64,000 bases of DNA, from contig NZ_JANLOD010000068.1 of assembly GCF_025466085.1 (NCBI RefSeq), forward strand, positions 1 to 64,000, in the 5' to 3' direction. A program made the translations under genes and the position numbers. The notes below the pieces were generated by a model. The model did no database searches and was not told where the DNA came from. It was given only the letters and a program-made list of their open reading frames with translations. Position 1 is the stretch's first letter. Each line of letters starts with the position of its first letter. Shown in pieces: positions 42,069-50,277 of the stretch. This DNA is from Pseudomonas sp. 14P_8.1_Bac3 (lineage in GTDB: Bacteria; Pseudomonadota; Gammaproteobacteria; Pseudomonadales; Pseudomonadaceae).

Positions 42069-42643
42069 TGGAAGCGTTCAAGCTGCCGCTGTCGGCGGTC
42101 TGGATCGAACCGGTCTGGCTCGTGGTGCAAATCCTGCTGATCCTGTTGGCCGGTTATTTCGCCCAGCGCTTCGTCGCCAAAGGCCTGACTCGCCTGGGCG
42201 AGCGCTACCCGTTTCCGCCGCAGTTGCTGATGCCGCTGCGGGGCGGGTTGCGTTGGCTGATCATGGGCAGCGCGCTGATTTTCGTGCTGGAGCGCCTCGG
42301 GGTGTCGGCTACGGTGCTGTGGACTGCCTTGTCCGGTTTCGTCGCGGTGGCCGCAGTGGCGTTTTTCGCCATGTGGAGCGTGCTCTCCAATTTGCTCTGC
42401 GCGATCCTGATCTTCACCGTCGGCCCGTTCCGGATTGGCGACGTGGTCGAGTTGGTGGACACCACCGATAAGCCCGGCGTCAAAGGGCGAGTGGTGGCGA
42501 TCAATCTGTTGTACACCACGCTGATCGAGGCGGAAGAACTTGGTACGGGCAGCGCGATGGTGCAGGTGCCCAATAGTCTGTTCTTTCAGCGCTCGGTGCG
42601 ACGTTGGCGCGGGACAGATGTGTTCCCTATAGGCGGATCTTAA
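42068..42643 (+). CDS. Small MscS-type mechanosensitive channel protein
   Basis: 191 residues: three membrane segments (about 12-32, 52-75 and 85-108), the third being the pore helix with VAVAAVAFFAMWSVLSN, followed by a beta domain (GPFRIGDVVELVDTTDKPGV and VQVPNSLFF). It lacks the large C-terminal cage of E. coli MscS, so it is a minimal member of the family. It follows the ABC-F gene with a 1-bp overlap, as at PA5252-PA5251. Confidence 0.88.
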   Translation: MEAFKLPLSAVWIEPVWLVVQILLILLAGYFAQRFVAKGLTRLGERYPFPPQLLMPLRGGLRWLIMGSALIFVLERLGVSATVLWTALSGFVAVAAVAFFAMWSVLSNLLCAILIFTVGPFRIGDVVELVDTTDKPGVKGRVVAINLLYTTLIEAEELGTGSAMVQVPNSLFFQRSVRRWRGTDVFPIGGS

Positions 42644-42782
42644 AAGTAGCTTTTCCGTGGTCTGACCGGCCGCGTTCGCGAGCAGGCCCTCAAGTTGTAA
42701 CATCCGGCAAAAAAATCAATGGTCATCCACCCAAAGCGGCATTAGCTTAGACGTCTGTCACGAGTCTGAATCGAGGTGTGCG

Positions 42783-43415
42783 ATGGAGCTTCAAACATGG
42801 CTGGCATTTTTTGCCGCCTGCTGGGTGATCAGCCTGTCTCCCGGTGCCGGCGCCATTGCGTCGATGTCCAGCGGTTTGCAATACGGTTTCTGGCGCGGTT
42901 ACTGGAACGCCCTGGGCCTGCAAATAGGCCTGGCGGTGCAGATTGCGATTGTCGGCGCCGGGGTAGGCGCGATCCTCACGGCTTCCGCGACGGCCTTCTA
43001 TGCCATCAAATGGTTCGGCGTGGCGTATCTGGTGTACCTCGCGATCAAACAATGGCGCGCCTTGCCCAGCGACATGAGCGACGACACGACCGTGCGCCAG
43101 ATCGGTAAACCGATGGCGTTGGTGTTTCGCGGCTTCCTGGTCAACATCAGCAACCCCAAGGCTTTGGTGTTCATGCTCGCGGTGTTGCCGCAGTTCATCG
43201 ACCCGCATGCGCCGCTGTTGGCGCAGTACCTGATCATCGGCGTGACCATGGTCTGCGTTGATCTGGTCGTCATGGCCGGATACACCGGCTTGGCGTCCAA
43301 AGTGTTGCGCCTGCTGCGCACGCCGAAGCAGCAAAAACGCATGAACCGCACGTTTGCCGGATTGTTCATCGGTGCCGCGGCGTTCATGGCGACCTTGCGA
43401 AAAGCCGCTGTATAA
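42783..43415 (+). CDS. LysE/RhtB family amino acid exporter
   Basis: 210 residues with six membrane segments. The start MELQTWLAFFAACWVISLSP with the G-rich SPGAGAI motif is the LysE/RhtB mark, together with GFLVNISNPKALVFMLAVLP. Substrate unknown; relatives export homoserine, threonine or leucine. The 140 bp before it include a partial REP core (TTCGCGAGCAGG near 42673). A REP pair follows. Confidence 0.88.
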   Translation: MELQTWLAFFAACWVISLSPGAGAIASMSSGLQYGFWRGYWNALGLQIGLAVQIAIVGAGVGAILTASATAFYAIKWFGVAYLVYLAIKQWRALPSDMSDDTTVRQIGKPMALVFRGFLVNISNPKALVFMLAVLPQFIDPHAPLLAQYLIIGVTMVCVDLVVMAGYTGLASKVLRLLRTPKQQKRMNRTFAGLFIGAAAFMATLRKAAV

Positions 43416-43422
43416 AAATCCC

Positions 43423-43522
43423 TGTAGGAGCGAGCTTGCTCGCGATGGACCTCAACGATGACGCGTTTCTTCTGAGTAAACGCGTCGGTCTTGAGTCCAT
43501 CGCGAGCGAGCTCGCTCCTACA
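43423..43522. repeat. REP pair
   Basis: TGTAGGAGCGAGCTTGCTCG faces its complement ending GAGCTCGCTCCTACA, with a 5-bp inner stem around ACGCG. It sits between the convergent LysE gene and the CsgG-like gene. Confidence 0.9.
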
Positions 43523-43532
43523 AAAGGCGGGA

Positions 43533-44276
43533 TCAGTGCAGAATCACCGGCGCTGTATCCCGTGGCAGGTTGTTGCGCAGCGGGGCTCGCCCTGGCTGCT
43601 CGTAGCCACCGCCGCCGAGCTGTTGGCTCAGTTGCGCGGCCACGTCTTCGCCCAGCGCCTTGGACACGTCACGCACCACCCGCGGGCGGTTCAGGGAGAC
43701 GCGGATGTCCCGATGGTTCAACAGCTTGGTATCCTGACCTTCGCCCATGGCCGTAAACGCCGAGGTGATTTCGAATGTCCGGGTGTTGATCAGGCTGAAG
43801 TCCGCCACCAGGGTCAGCGCCAGCACCGCGGAATAACTGTCGGTGTTGGCGAGTTCGTTGATGTCACGGTTGAAGTCGATGTCCGACACGGTGCCGAACA
43901 GCACATAGTCGGCCCCTTTGAAATTCCCGGCCTTGATCCGCTTGATCACGTCATAGACATCACCCTTGGACGCGGCGGTGTACGGCGTGCCTTGCACCAG
44001 TTGAAACATTCCAGTGCGCAGGATCTCGCCCTTGATGTCGCCGGTGAATTTGCGCAATTCACCCTGCTCGATGTAACTGCTGGTGGCCTCGATTTCGTTG
44101 TAGCTCGAAGAGCCGCTGGCGCTGTAGTAACTCTCGCGGTGATTGCTCTGCGCCGAAGCGATGTGGATGTATTGCTCCACCCGCTCCTGGTACGCCAGGT
44201 CCGTCACCGCCACCTTCGGCGCCGCTTGCAGGCTGAACGCGCAAGCCAGGGCCATTATGCCAATCCATGCGCGCAT
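43533..44276 (-). CDS. Exported CsgG/LpoB-like protein, last gene of a four-gene operon
   Basis: 247 residues with a signal peptide (MRAWIGIMALACAFSLQA) but no convincing lipobox. The mature part has KVAVTDLAYQERVEQYIHIA, GELRKFTGDIKGEILRTGMF and ADYVLFGTVSDIDFN, which resembles the fold used by CsgG/HfaB and LpoB-type proteins: a conserved helix, then a GTV/GSI strand. Three bases separate it from the LpoB gene, so coupling is tight. It is probably periplasmic. Its function is not known. The low-complexity SSYNEIEAT-like region around residues 50-70 is characteristic. Confidence 0.65.
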   Translation of the reverse strand: MRAWIGIMALACAFSLQAAPKVAVTDLAYQERVEQYIHIASAQSNHRESYYSASGSSSYNEIEATSSYIEQGELRKFTGDIKGEILRTGMFQLVQGTPYTAASKGDVYDVIKRIKAGNFKGADYVLFGTVSDIDFNRDINELANTDSYSAVLALTLVADFSLINTRTFEITSAFTAMGEGQDTKLLNHRDIRVSLNRPRVVRDVSKALGEDVAAQLSQQLGGGGYEQPGRAPLRNNLPRDTAPVILH

Positions 44277-44279
44277 TGA

Positions 44280-44867
44280 TTAACGCTCCGTGGTCTTGCG
44301 GATCTCTTTCTCATCCATCCATTCGGCCAGACCGCTTTCAACGTCGATCAATTGCAGGCTGAATTTGTAGAAGACGTCCTTGTAGTCGCTGCTGCGCTTG
44401 ACGATCGAGCTGATCGAGCCTTCAAGACGGTATTTGGCGGCGATCATGTTGCCGGTCTTGGCCACCGTGGCTTTCTTGTACAGGCCGCTCTGGTTTTGCA
44501 GCTTCAGCTGGTCGACCTGGCTCTGCATGGCGGTGTTGTCGCTGGCGAAACGGGCGGTGCCGCTCTTCATCAGCTGGGTCTTGATGCTGGTGGTGATCTC
44601 GCGGGTATCGATGTACTCGCTGGTCTTGTTCTTCACGTCGTAGACCTGAACCACCGGGCGGCCCTGCAAAATGCCGGACTGAGCGAGGGAGCGGGTCATG
44701 GACTCGGCGATCATCTGCAGGTCGGTGGAGCCGAACTCGTTGGTCACGGTTTCCACGGCCTTGGTGTCGCCGTAGCTGATGTTCTTGCTGCCCAGGGTAG
44801 GCGAGGTGTTGGCGCAACCGCTGGCCAGAAGGGCGATAACGGCGATGAACGAAAAGCGTGCAAACAT
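44280..44867 (-). CDS. lpoB: Penicillin-binding protein activator LpoB homologue
   Basis: 195 residues from the ATG at 44867 giving MFARFSFIAVIALLASGC, lipid cysteine 18; an upstream TTG would lengthen the signal peptide. The mature domain has VYDVKNKTSEYIDTREITTS, ARFASDNTAM and KYRLEGSISSIVKRSSDYKD, the LpoB core. In E. coli LpoB is an outer membrane lipoprotein that activates PBP1b. In Pseudomonas the known PBP1b activator is LpoP, so a shifted role is possible. It is adjacent to ycfL, as in E. coli (ycfL-lpoB). Confidence 0.8.
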   Translation of the reverse strand: MFARFSFIAVIALLASGCANTSPTLGSKNISYGDTKAVETVTNEFGSTDLQMIAESMTRSLAQSGILQGRPVVQVYDVKNKTSEYIDTREITTSIKTQLMKSGTARFASDNTAMQSQVDQLKLQNQSGLYKKATVAKTGNMIAAKYRLEGSISSIVKRSSDYKDVFYKFSLQLIDVESGLAEWMDEKEIRKTTER

Positions 44868-44901
44868 GGGGAGTGCTCTCTGCAACTGAACGAATAAGGG
44901 T

Positions 44902-45273
44902 TTAAGGCGTTTTGATTTCCAGGCGGAAATCCACGGCTTTGGCAGTTGGCGCGATGGCCTGAATGAAGCTGGTCTGTTCGCCGTACATCATCTGGCTTTT
45001 CCAGGTTTCTTCGTCGGCGATCGGGAAGCCCTCAGGGCCTAGCCAGGCAAAGCGGTAGTAGAAAGTCTTGTTGTTGTAGCTGGTGTTGCTCAGCTGCACA
45101 TTGACCGTCATGAAGCCGTTTTCCCGGGCGACCCGCATGGCGCCCACCACGATGTTCTTCAGCTTGCCCATGGCCACGACTTTGCTGGCAGCGCTGCCTG
45201 GCTCTGGCGGAGGCGGTGTGGCGCACCCGGCGAGCAACGCCAGGGCGACAACAGCGATGAGTTTGAAACGCAT
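44902..45273 (-). CDS. YcfL family lipoprotein
   Basis: 123 residues. Signal MRFKLIAVVALALLAGC with lipid cysteine 17, then a beta-rich domain: VGAMRVARENGFMTVNVQLS, NKTFYYRFAWLGPEGFPI. This fits the YcfL family. In E. coli ycfL lies just upstream of lpoB, and the same pair is kept here within a longer operon, 34 bp before lpoB. Function unknown; a role with LpoB in the envelope is inferred from linkage. Confidence 0.82.
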   Translation of the reverse strand: MRFKLIAVVALALLAGCATPPPPEPGSAASKVVAMGKLKNIVVGAMRVARENGFMTVNVQLSNTSYNNKTFYYRFAWLGPEGFPIADEETWKSQMMYGEQTSFIQAIAPTAKAVDFRLEIKTP

Positions 45274-45288
45274 GTAAAGACTCCGTTC

Positions 45289-46686
45289 TTAAGGTTGTTT
45301 AAGGCTGGCCACGGCCGTCGGGCTGGCGCTCGAGATCACGTGAGCCGCGAGGCCGCTGGCGAACACCTGGCTGCCCACGGCACGCAGGCTGATGACCTGA
45401 TAGCGCTGATCCACGGTGATCTTGACCACTGAACCGCCGACCGCACTCGGCAAGGTCAGCTGGTGCTCGCCTTTCTTCATCCGCAGACGCACCACCTGGG
45501 TGTTGTCCGGCAGGGTGCGCCACGTACGGGTATCGGCACCCTCGAGCACGGCTGAAGTGATGCCAACCGCCAGGCCCGCCAGCGGGTTGGTTTCATTGAT
45601 TTGCTTCTGCGCCACGCCACGGGTCACTGCGCGAACGGTGGTGCGCAGAATGATCCCCGGCATGTCGTCACGCAGCGCGCGGCGCGACATGGCGGTGATG
45701 CTGTTGAGTGGCGTCAGGCTGAGCTGCTGACCGTCCACCCCGATCTGGGCGAACGTGGCGGTGGAGGCGTCAGGCTTGATGATCGGGAACGACAGCGGGG
45801 TGATCACCACGTTGCCGCTGATCGGCAGGGGCAGCGGCACGCGGACCGAGTCCCGCGCCGGCGCCAGGCCGCTTTGCACGACGATCAGGATGTCGCTGTC
45901 CTCATCCTTGCCGGTTTTCTTGTCGAGGTCCTTGAGCGCCTGCTCCAGCAGCGGGGTATTCGGGCGCAGTTCGGCGGCTTTGCGATAACCCGGTGCGGCC
46001 AGGTCCTTTTCACCCAGGGCTTCATAGACGAAGCCGGCCAGGTAGTGACTGAACGCACTCTGGTAGCTGTTTTTCAGGCCGACCACTTCCGGCGCATCCA
46101 GGCTGGCGACCGGATAACCCTGCAGGTCTTTGAATTCGGTCTTGATGCCTTGTTTCTCGGCTTCCTCCTCGCTCTTGAGGTATTCCTTATCGCGCAGATC
46201 GGCGATCACCGCTTCACGTTCGTGAGTTTTCTTGATTGCGGTGCGGGCGCCGTCGAAGTCGTTGACGGCGAGCAGGTTCAGGGCCATCTGCGTGGTCAGC
46301 ATGACTTTTTCGTAGTCGTAGCCTTCGTAACGACGAACCTTGTCGTTCACCAGGAAGCTGCCGAACTGCGCGAGGTATTTGCCGGTGTCCAGCTTGACCG
46401 CGTCTTCCCACTGACCCACCACCACGTCGGCGCTGCTCCAGGCGTTCTGGCTGCCAGACAAATCGCCCTTGGCGCGCAGCAGTTCACCTTTCTCGAAGTA
46501 ATAGAGCAGGTCTTTGTCTTCGCCCGAGTTGTTCTTTTCCAGCAGGGTCAGCGCGGCGTCGATGTTGCCGGAAGCCAGGTGCTGATTGGTTTGCGCGAGT
46601 TCCGAATCGTAATTGCGAAAGGCCGAACAGCCGGACAACAACGTGACAGCGCTGAGCGTGAGCAACGTAAGGGCGCGGGAGGCCAT
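45289..46686 (-). CDS. COG3014 family lipoprotein, first gene of the operon
   Basis: 465 residues. Signal MASRALTLLTLSAVTLLSGC with lipid cysteine 20, followed by TPR-like helices (YDSELAQTNQHLASGNIDAA, YFEKGELLRAKGDLSGSQNA, YLAGFVYEALGEKDLAAPGY) up to about 260, then a beta-rich part with VPLPLPISGNVVITPLSFPI and TAMSRRALRDDMPGIILRTT. COG3014 proteins are uncharacterised and often lie with lpoB/ycfL-like genes. It starts the operon, 15 bp before ycfL. An outer membrane or periplasmic scaffold role is inferred. Confidence 0.75.
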   Translation of the reverse strand: MASRALTLLTLSAVTLLSGCSAFRNYDSELAQTNQHLASGNIDAALTLLEKNNSGEDKDLLYYFEKGELLRAKGDLSGSQNAWSSADVVVGQWEDAVKLDTGKYLAQFGSFLVNDKVRRYEGYDYEKVMLTTQMALNLLAVNDFDGARTAIKKTHEREAVIADLRDKEYLKSEEEAEKQGIKTEFKDLQGYPVASLDAPEVVGLKNSYQSAFSHYLAGFVYEALGEKDLAAPGYRKAAELRPNTPLLEQALKDLDKKTGKDEDSDILIVVQSGLAPARDSVRVPLPLPISGNVVITPLSFPIIKPDASTATFAQIGVDGQQLSLTPLNSITAMSRRALRDDMPGIILRTTVRAVTRGVAQKQINETNPLAGLAVGITSAVLEGADTRTWRTLPDNTQVVRLRMKKGEHQLTLPSAVGGSVVKITVDQRYQVISLRAVGSQVFASGLAAHVISSASPTAVASLKQP

Positions 46687-46820
46687 GGTTTACTTCTTCC
46701 CTGAATAATCAGCCGTGCTTGCCGGTCGGGCTGTTGAGACCTATCGGCACAGACTGGCGTCCTGCCAATTCCTCGTGGGCTGAGGAGCTTGAATGCCCTC
46801 TCGATCATCAAGGGCGCGGC

Positions 46821-46847
46821 ATTATAAACAGGATGATGGCTATGCAA
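46821..46847 (-). promoter_or_regulatory. Candidate promoter of the COG3014-ycfL-lpoB operon
   Basis: On the minus strand, TTGCAT (46842-46847) and TATAAT (46821-46826), 15 bp apart. The -10 box is perfect but the spacing is short. The rest of the 311-bp divergent region (46687-46997) shows no gene. Confidence 0.4.
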
Positions 46848-46982
46848 TGGCTTTTTAGTCACCTTTTTTTCAGACTGTGCCATCACCCAAACCAAGCGAA
46901 AATCAAGACGGCGTGCTCCGTTTGCACAACAAAGCTTGAGCGAAACTCATTCGAAGTGAACAATGTGTTACTTCGTATTTCC

Positions 46983-46996
46983 AATTGAGATTCATT
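46983..46996 (+). promoter_or_regulatory. Possible Fur box before the iron permease gene
   Basis: AATTGAGATTCATT, just before the ATG at 46998, matches the left part of the Pseudomonas Fur consensus AATGAGAATNATT with a few differences. Only half of the dyad is good, so this is tentative, supported by the gene's function. Confidence 0.35.
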
Positions 46997-46997
46997 C

Positions 46998-48896
46998 ATG
47001 ACTGCCCCGTCTCGTTTCCTGGCCTGGCTGGTGTTGCCCCTGTTCGTCCTGTGCAGTTCCAATCTGCTGGCCGACACCGTGGAAGGCGCGCCGCAAGCCT
47101 TGCATTTGCTCGATTACATCGGCGCGGATTACCCCGAGTCAGTCGAGGCCGGGAAGGTTATCAATGAATCCGAATACCGCGAACAGCTGGAATTTACCAA
47201 GGTGTTGCAGGGCCTGATCGCCGCGATGCCGCACAAGCCGGAAAAGCCGGGGCTGGAGCAGGGCGTCAGCACGTTGCACAGCGCCATTGCTGCGCGCCAG
47301 GACGGCGTGGACGTCGCCCGCCAGGCGCGCCAGCTCGGTGCGCAGCTGGCGGTGGCCTATGAAGTGAGTCAGGCCCCGATCATTACGCCGGACCCGACCC
47401 GCGGTGCGCCGCTGTACGTCCAGCATTGTTCGGTGTGCCATGGTGATGCGGGTGCCGGCGATGGCCCGGCCGGTGTCGGCCTGACCCCACCGCCGGCCAA
47501 TCTGCGCGATGCCGCACGGCTGGATCGACTGAGCCTCTATGCGATCTACAACACCTTGGGAATGGGCGTTGAAGGCACCGACATGCCGGCGTTCGCCGAT
47601 CAACTGGACGACCGCCAGCGTTGGGACCTGGCGACGTACATCGCCAGTTTCAGCGCCGATCCGGCCGCCGCGAAATCCGAGAAAGCCTACAACCTCGCCG
47701 ACCTGGCTCGCCGGACGCCGGCCGAAGTACTGGCTGCCGAAGGCGCGCAAGCCGCAGCGACCTTCCGCGCCCAGCGCGCGCAACCGCCGCAGGTCAAGCG
47801 TGGCCCGGCGCAGTTGCTCGACTACACCGCAGCGACCCTGGACAAGAGCATCGCGGCGTACCGCGCCGGCGATCACGATCAGGCGTATGACCTGTCGGTG
47901 GCCGCGTACCTGGAAGGTTTCGAGCTGGTCGAAAGCTCCCTGGATAACGTCGACGCCACCGTGCGCAAAGACACGGAAAAATCCCTGATGGCCTACCGTC
48001 AGTCGCTGCAGGACGGTTTGCCGGTGGCCGAGGTCCAGCAGCGTCTGGACGCGGCCAAGGCCAGGTTGAAGCAATCCGCCGGTCTGCTCGGCAGCGATGG
48101 GTTGAGCTGGTCCTTGAGCTACCTCTCTGGCTTGCTGATTCTGCTGCGCGAAGGCCTGGAAGCGATTCTGGTGCTGGCGGCGATCCTCGCGTTCCTGCGC
48201 AACACCGGCCAGCAATCGGCGGCGCGCAGCGTCAACATCGGTTGGGGACTGGCGCTGTTGGCCGGTCTGGCGACCTGGGCACTGGCGGCGTATGTGATCG
48301 ATGTCAGCGGCTCGCAGCGTGAATTGCTGGAGGGCGCGACGGCGCTGTTTGCCGCGGTCATGGTGCTCTGGCTCGGCGTGTGGATGCACGACCGGCGCCA
48401 TGCGGCGGCCTGGACGGATTACATCAAGAGCAGCCTGGTGGGCGGCGGCGGGCGTTTCGGCTTTGCGACGCTGGCGTTCTTCTCGGTGTATCGCGAGCTG
48501 TTCGAAGTGATCCTGTTCTACGAGACCCTGTGGTTGCAGGCCGGGCCGGCGGGGCACAACGCGGTGCTCGCCGGTGGTGCGACGGCGCTGGTGCTGTTGG
48601 TGGGCCTGGCGTGGGTGATCCTGCGCGGCTCGGCGAAGCTGCCGCTGGCGTTGTTTTTCAGTATCAACGCCGCGTTGCTGTGTGCGCTGTCGGTGGTGTT
48701 TGCCGGGCATGGTGTGAAGGCATTGCAGGAAGCCGGGATCTTCGGCACGCGGCCGGTGCCGTTCATTGAGTTCGACTGGCTGGGCATCCATGCTGATGCG
48801 TATTCGCTGAGTGCGCAGGCGGTGGCGATCCTTGCGATTATCGTGCTGTATGGCCGCAGTTGGGTGGCGGAGAAGCGGCGGGTGCAGGTTTCGTAA
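46998..48896 (+). CDS. Cytochrome c-FTR1 iron permease fusion protein
   Basis: 632 residues. Signal peptide (MTAPSRFLAWLVLPLFVLCS, then SNLLA), a helical periplasmic part, a c-type heme motif CSVCHG near residue 146 with the methionine ligand probably in GVEGTDMPAF, and a C-terminal FTR1 permease of seven membrane segments from about 375. Both REXXE iron motifs are visible, REGLEAILVL and RELFEVILFY. The family takes up iron, with the heme domain probably oxidising ferrous iron in place of a separate multicopper oxidase. No partner gene lies next to it. Confidence 0.9.
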   Translation: MTAPSRFLAWLVLPLFVLCSSNLLADTVEGAPQALHLLDYIGADYPESVEAGKVINESEYREQLEFTKVLQGLIAAMPHKPEKPGLEQGVSTLHSAIAARQDGVDVARQARQLGAQLAVAYEVSQAPIITPDPTRGAPLYVQHCSVCHGDAGAGDGPAGVGLTPPPANLRDAARLDRLSLYAIYNTLGMGVEGTDMPAFADQLDDRQRWDLATYIASFSADPAAAKSEKAYNLADLARRTPAEVLAAEGAQAAATFRAQRAQPPQVKRGPAQLLDYTAATLDKSIAAYRAGDHDQAYDLSVAAYLEGFELVESSLDNVDATVRKDTEKSLMAYRQSLQDGLPVAEVQQRLDAAKARLKQSAGLLGSDGLSWSLSYLSGLLILLREGLEAILVLAAILAFLRNTGQQSAARSVNIGWGLALLAGLATWALAAYVIDVSGSQRELLEGATALFAAVMVLWLGVWMHDRRHAAAWTDYIKSSLVGGGGRFGFATLAFFSVYRELFEVILFYETLWLQAGPAGHNAVLAGGATALVLLVGLAWVILRGSAKLPLALFFSINAALLCALSVVFAGHGVKALQEAGIFGTRPVPFIEFDWLGIHADAYSLSAQAVAILAIIVLYGRSWVAEKRRVQVS

Positions 48897-48916
48897 AAGC
48901 ATTCGCTGCGCTCATA

Positions 48917-48980
48917 TTCGCGGGCAAGCCCGCTCCCACATGGACGATGTGTATCCTGTGGGAGCGGGCTTGCCCGCGAT
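48917..48980. repeat. REP pair in tail-to-tail orientation
   Basis: TTCGCGGGCAAGCCCGCTCC then CACA (48917-48940) faces TGTGGGAGCGGGCTTGCCCG then CGAT (48957-48980). The cores point outwards, the reverse of the other pairs in this window, and the two arms are only 16 bases apart. Confidence 0.88.
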
Positions 48981-49003
48981 GCTTTTTAACGGAGGAACAC
49001 TCG

Positions 49004-49459
49004 ATGCGTGTGTGGATCGATGCCGACGCCTGCCCGCGGGCGGCCAAGGATCTGGTGGTGAAGTTCGCCCTCAAGCGTCAGTTCGAAGTGGTGCTGGTGG
49101 CAGGGCAGCCGCAGATCAAACCGGCGTTGACGCTGGTGAAGCTGATTGTGGTGCCGAGCGGTCCGGATGCGGCTGACGATTACCTGGTGGAGCACGCGGT
49201 GCCCGGTGAGCTGGTGATCTGCAGCGACGTGCCACTGGCCGATCGGCTGGTGAAGAAAGGCGTGTCGGCGCTGGACCCGCGAGGCAAGGAGTTCGACGCG
49301 CAGAACATGGGTGATCGGCTGGCGGTGCGCAACCTGTTCACTGACCTGCGTGAACAGGGGCAGATGAGCGGCGGGCCGGCGCCGTTTGGCGAGCGCGAGA
49401 AGCAGGCGTTTGCGAATGCGCTGGATCGAATCCTGACCCGGCTGACCCGTAAACTGTAG
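49004..49459 (+). CDS. YaiI/YqxD family protein (DUF188, PIN-like)
   Basis: 151 residues. The start MRVWIDADACPRAAKDLVVK, then DDYLVEHAVPGELVICSDVP and DRLAVRNLFTDLREQG match the family, with the acidic residues of a PIN-like nuclease fold (D6, D8, D-rich ICSDVPLAD). The function is unknown. The ATG at 49004 follows GGAGG at good spacing. Its TAG stop is part of the following REP-like hairpin (AAACTGTAGGAGCG). Confidence 0.88.
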   Translation: MRVWIDADACPRAAKDLVVKFALKRQFEVVLVAGQPQIKPALTLVKLIVVPSGPDAADDYLVEHAVPGELVICSDVPLADRLVKKGVSALDPRGKEFDAQNMGDRLAVRNLFTDLREQGQMSGGPAPFGEREKQAFANALDRILTRLTRKL

Positions 49460-49483
49460 GAGCGAGCATGCTCGCTCCTGCAG
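49454..49483. repeat. Short REP hairpin forming the end of yaiI
   Basis: CTGTAGGAGCGAGC / GCTCGCTCCTGCAG, almost perfect 14-bp stem with a 2-base loop. Its TAG is the stop codon of the upstream gene. Confidence 0.8.
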
Positions 49484-49492
49484 TAATCGGTG

Positions 49493-50161
49493 TCAGGCGT
49501 CGTTTTCGTGGGTGAGTTCGAGGACCCGATCCACCAGTTTGTTGATGCCCGACGCCGCCTCGCTGATTGATTGCGCCAGCATGTACGCCGGGGTGGTCAC
49601 CAGTTTGCGCGCCTTGTCCTCAACGATCTCGCTCACCGCACAATCGGTGTGAGTCGCGCCCATCTTGTTCATCGCCGCCGCGGTATCGGTGTCGTTACCG
49701 ATGGTGCAAGTCACGCCCGGCCCGTAGATTTTCGCGGCCAGGGCCGGTGAAATGCAGATCAGCCCGACCGGTTTGCCCGCCTCGGCGAACGCTTCGGCCA
49801 ACGCCAGGACTTCCGGCTGAATCGTGCAGCCAGCGCCTTCGATGGCAAAGTTCGACAGGTTCTTCGCCGCCCCGAAGCCACCGGGCACTATCAGCGCGTC
49901 GAAGTCTTCGACGTCGGCTTCACGAATGTCCTTGACGTTGCCCCGGGCGATCCGCGCCGATTCCACCAGCACGTTGCGCGACTCGGGCATCTCTTCGCCG
50001 GTCAGGTGGTTGATCACATGTAACTGCGCAATATTCGGTGCGAAACACTGCACTTGAGCGCCGCGCTGGTCCAGGCGCAGCAGGGTGATCACACTTTCCT
50101 GGATTTCGGCACCGTCGTACACGCCACAGCCGGAAAGGATCACTGCAATTTTTTTGCTCAT
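49493..50161 (-). CDS. elbB: Isoprenoid biosynthesis glyoxalase ElbB (DJ-1/PfpI-like)
   Basis: 222 residues from the ATG at 50161, nine bases after GGAG; an ATG seven codons upstream lacks a site. DJ-1-like fold: start MSKKIAVILSGCGVYDGAEI, IVPGGFGAAKNLSNFA, and the nucleophilic cysteine in PVGLICISPALAA. ElbB family members show weak glyoxalase activity and were linked to isoprenoid synthesis. It is convergent with yaiI and divergent from the sterol desaturase gene. Confidence 0.9.
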   Translation of the reverse strand: MSKKIAVILSGCGVYDGAEIQESVITLLRLDQRGAQVQCFAPNIAQLHVINHLTGEEMPESRNVLVESARIARGNVKDIREADVEDFDALIVPGGFGAAKNLSNFAIEGAGCTIQPEVLALAEAFAEAGKPVGLICISPALAAKIYGPGVTCTIGNDTDTAAAMNKMGATHTDCAVSEIVEDKARKLVTTPAYMLAQSISEAASGINKLVDRVLELTHENDA

Positions 50162-50277
50162 GGGCTTTTTCTCCAGATTCATGGCGTTAAATGTCCACTA
50201 ATTTGTCACTCGTTGCCATAGGGTTAATTCGCGGCTACACCTAGCATCTGTCCTCAGGATTCCGATCAGGGCGCGTC

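Noticed and set aside
47139..48902. 587-codon minus-strand frame opposite the FTR1 fusion gene
   Set aside because: The opposite strand encodes a clear permease with conserved motifs; the antisense frame is Arg/Gln/His-rich and has no domain.
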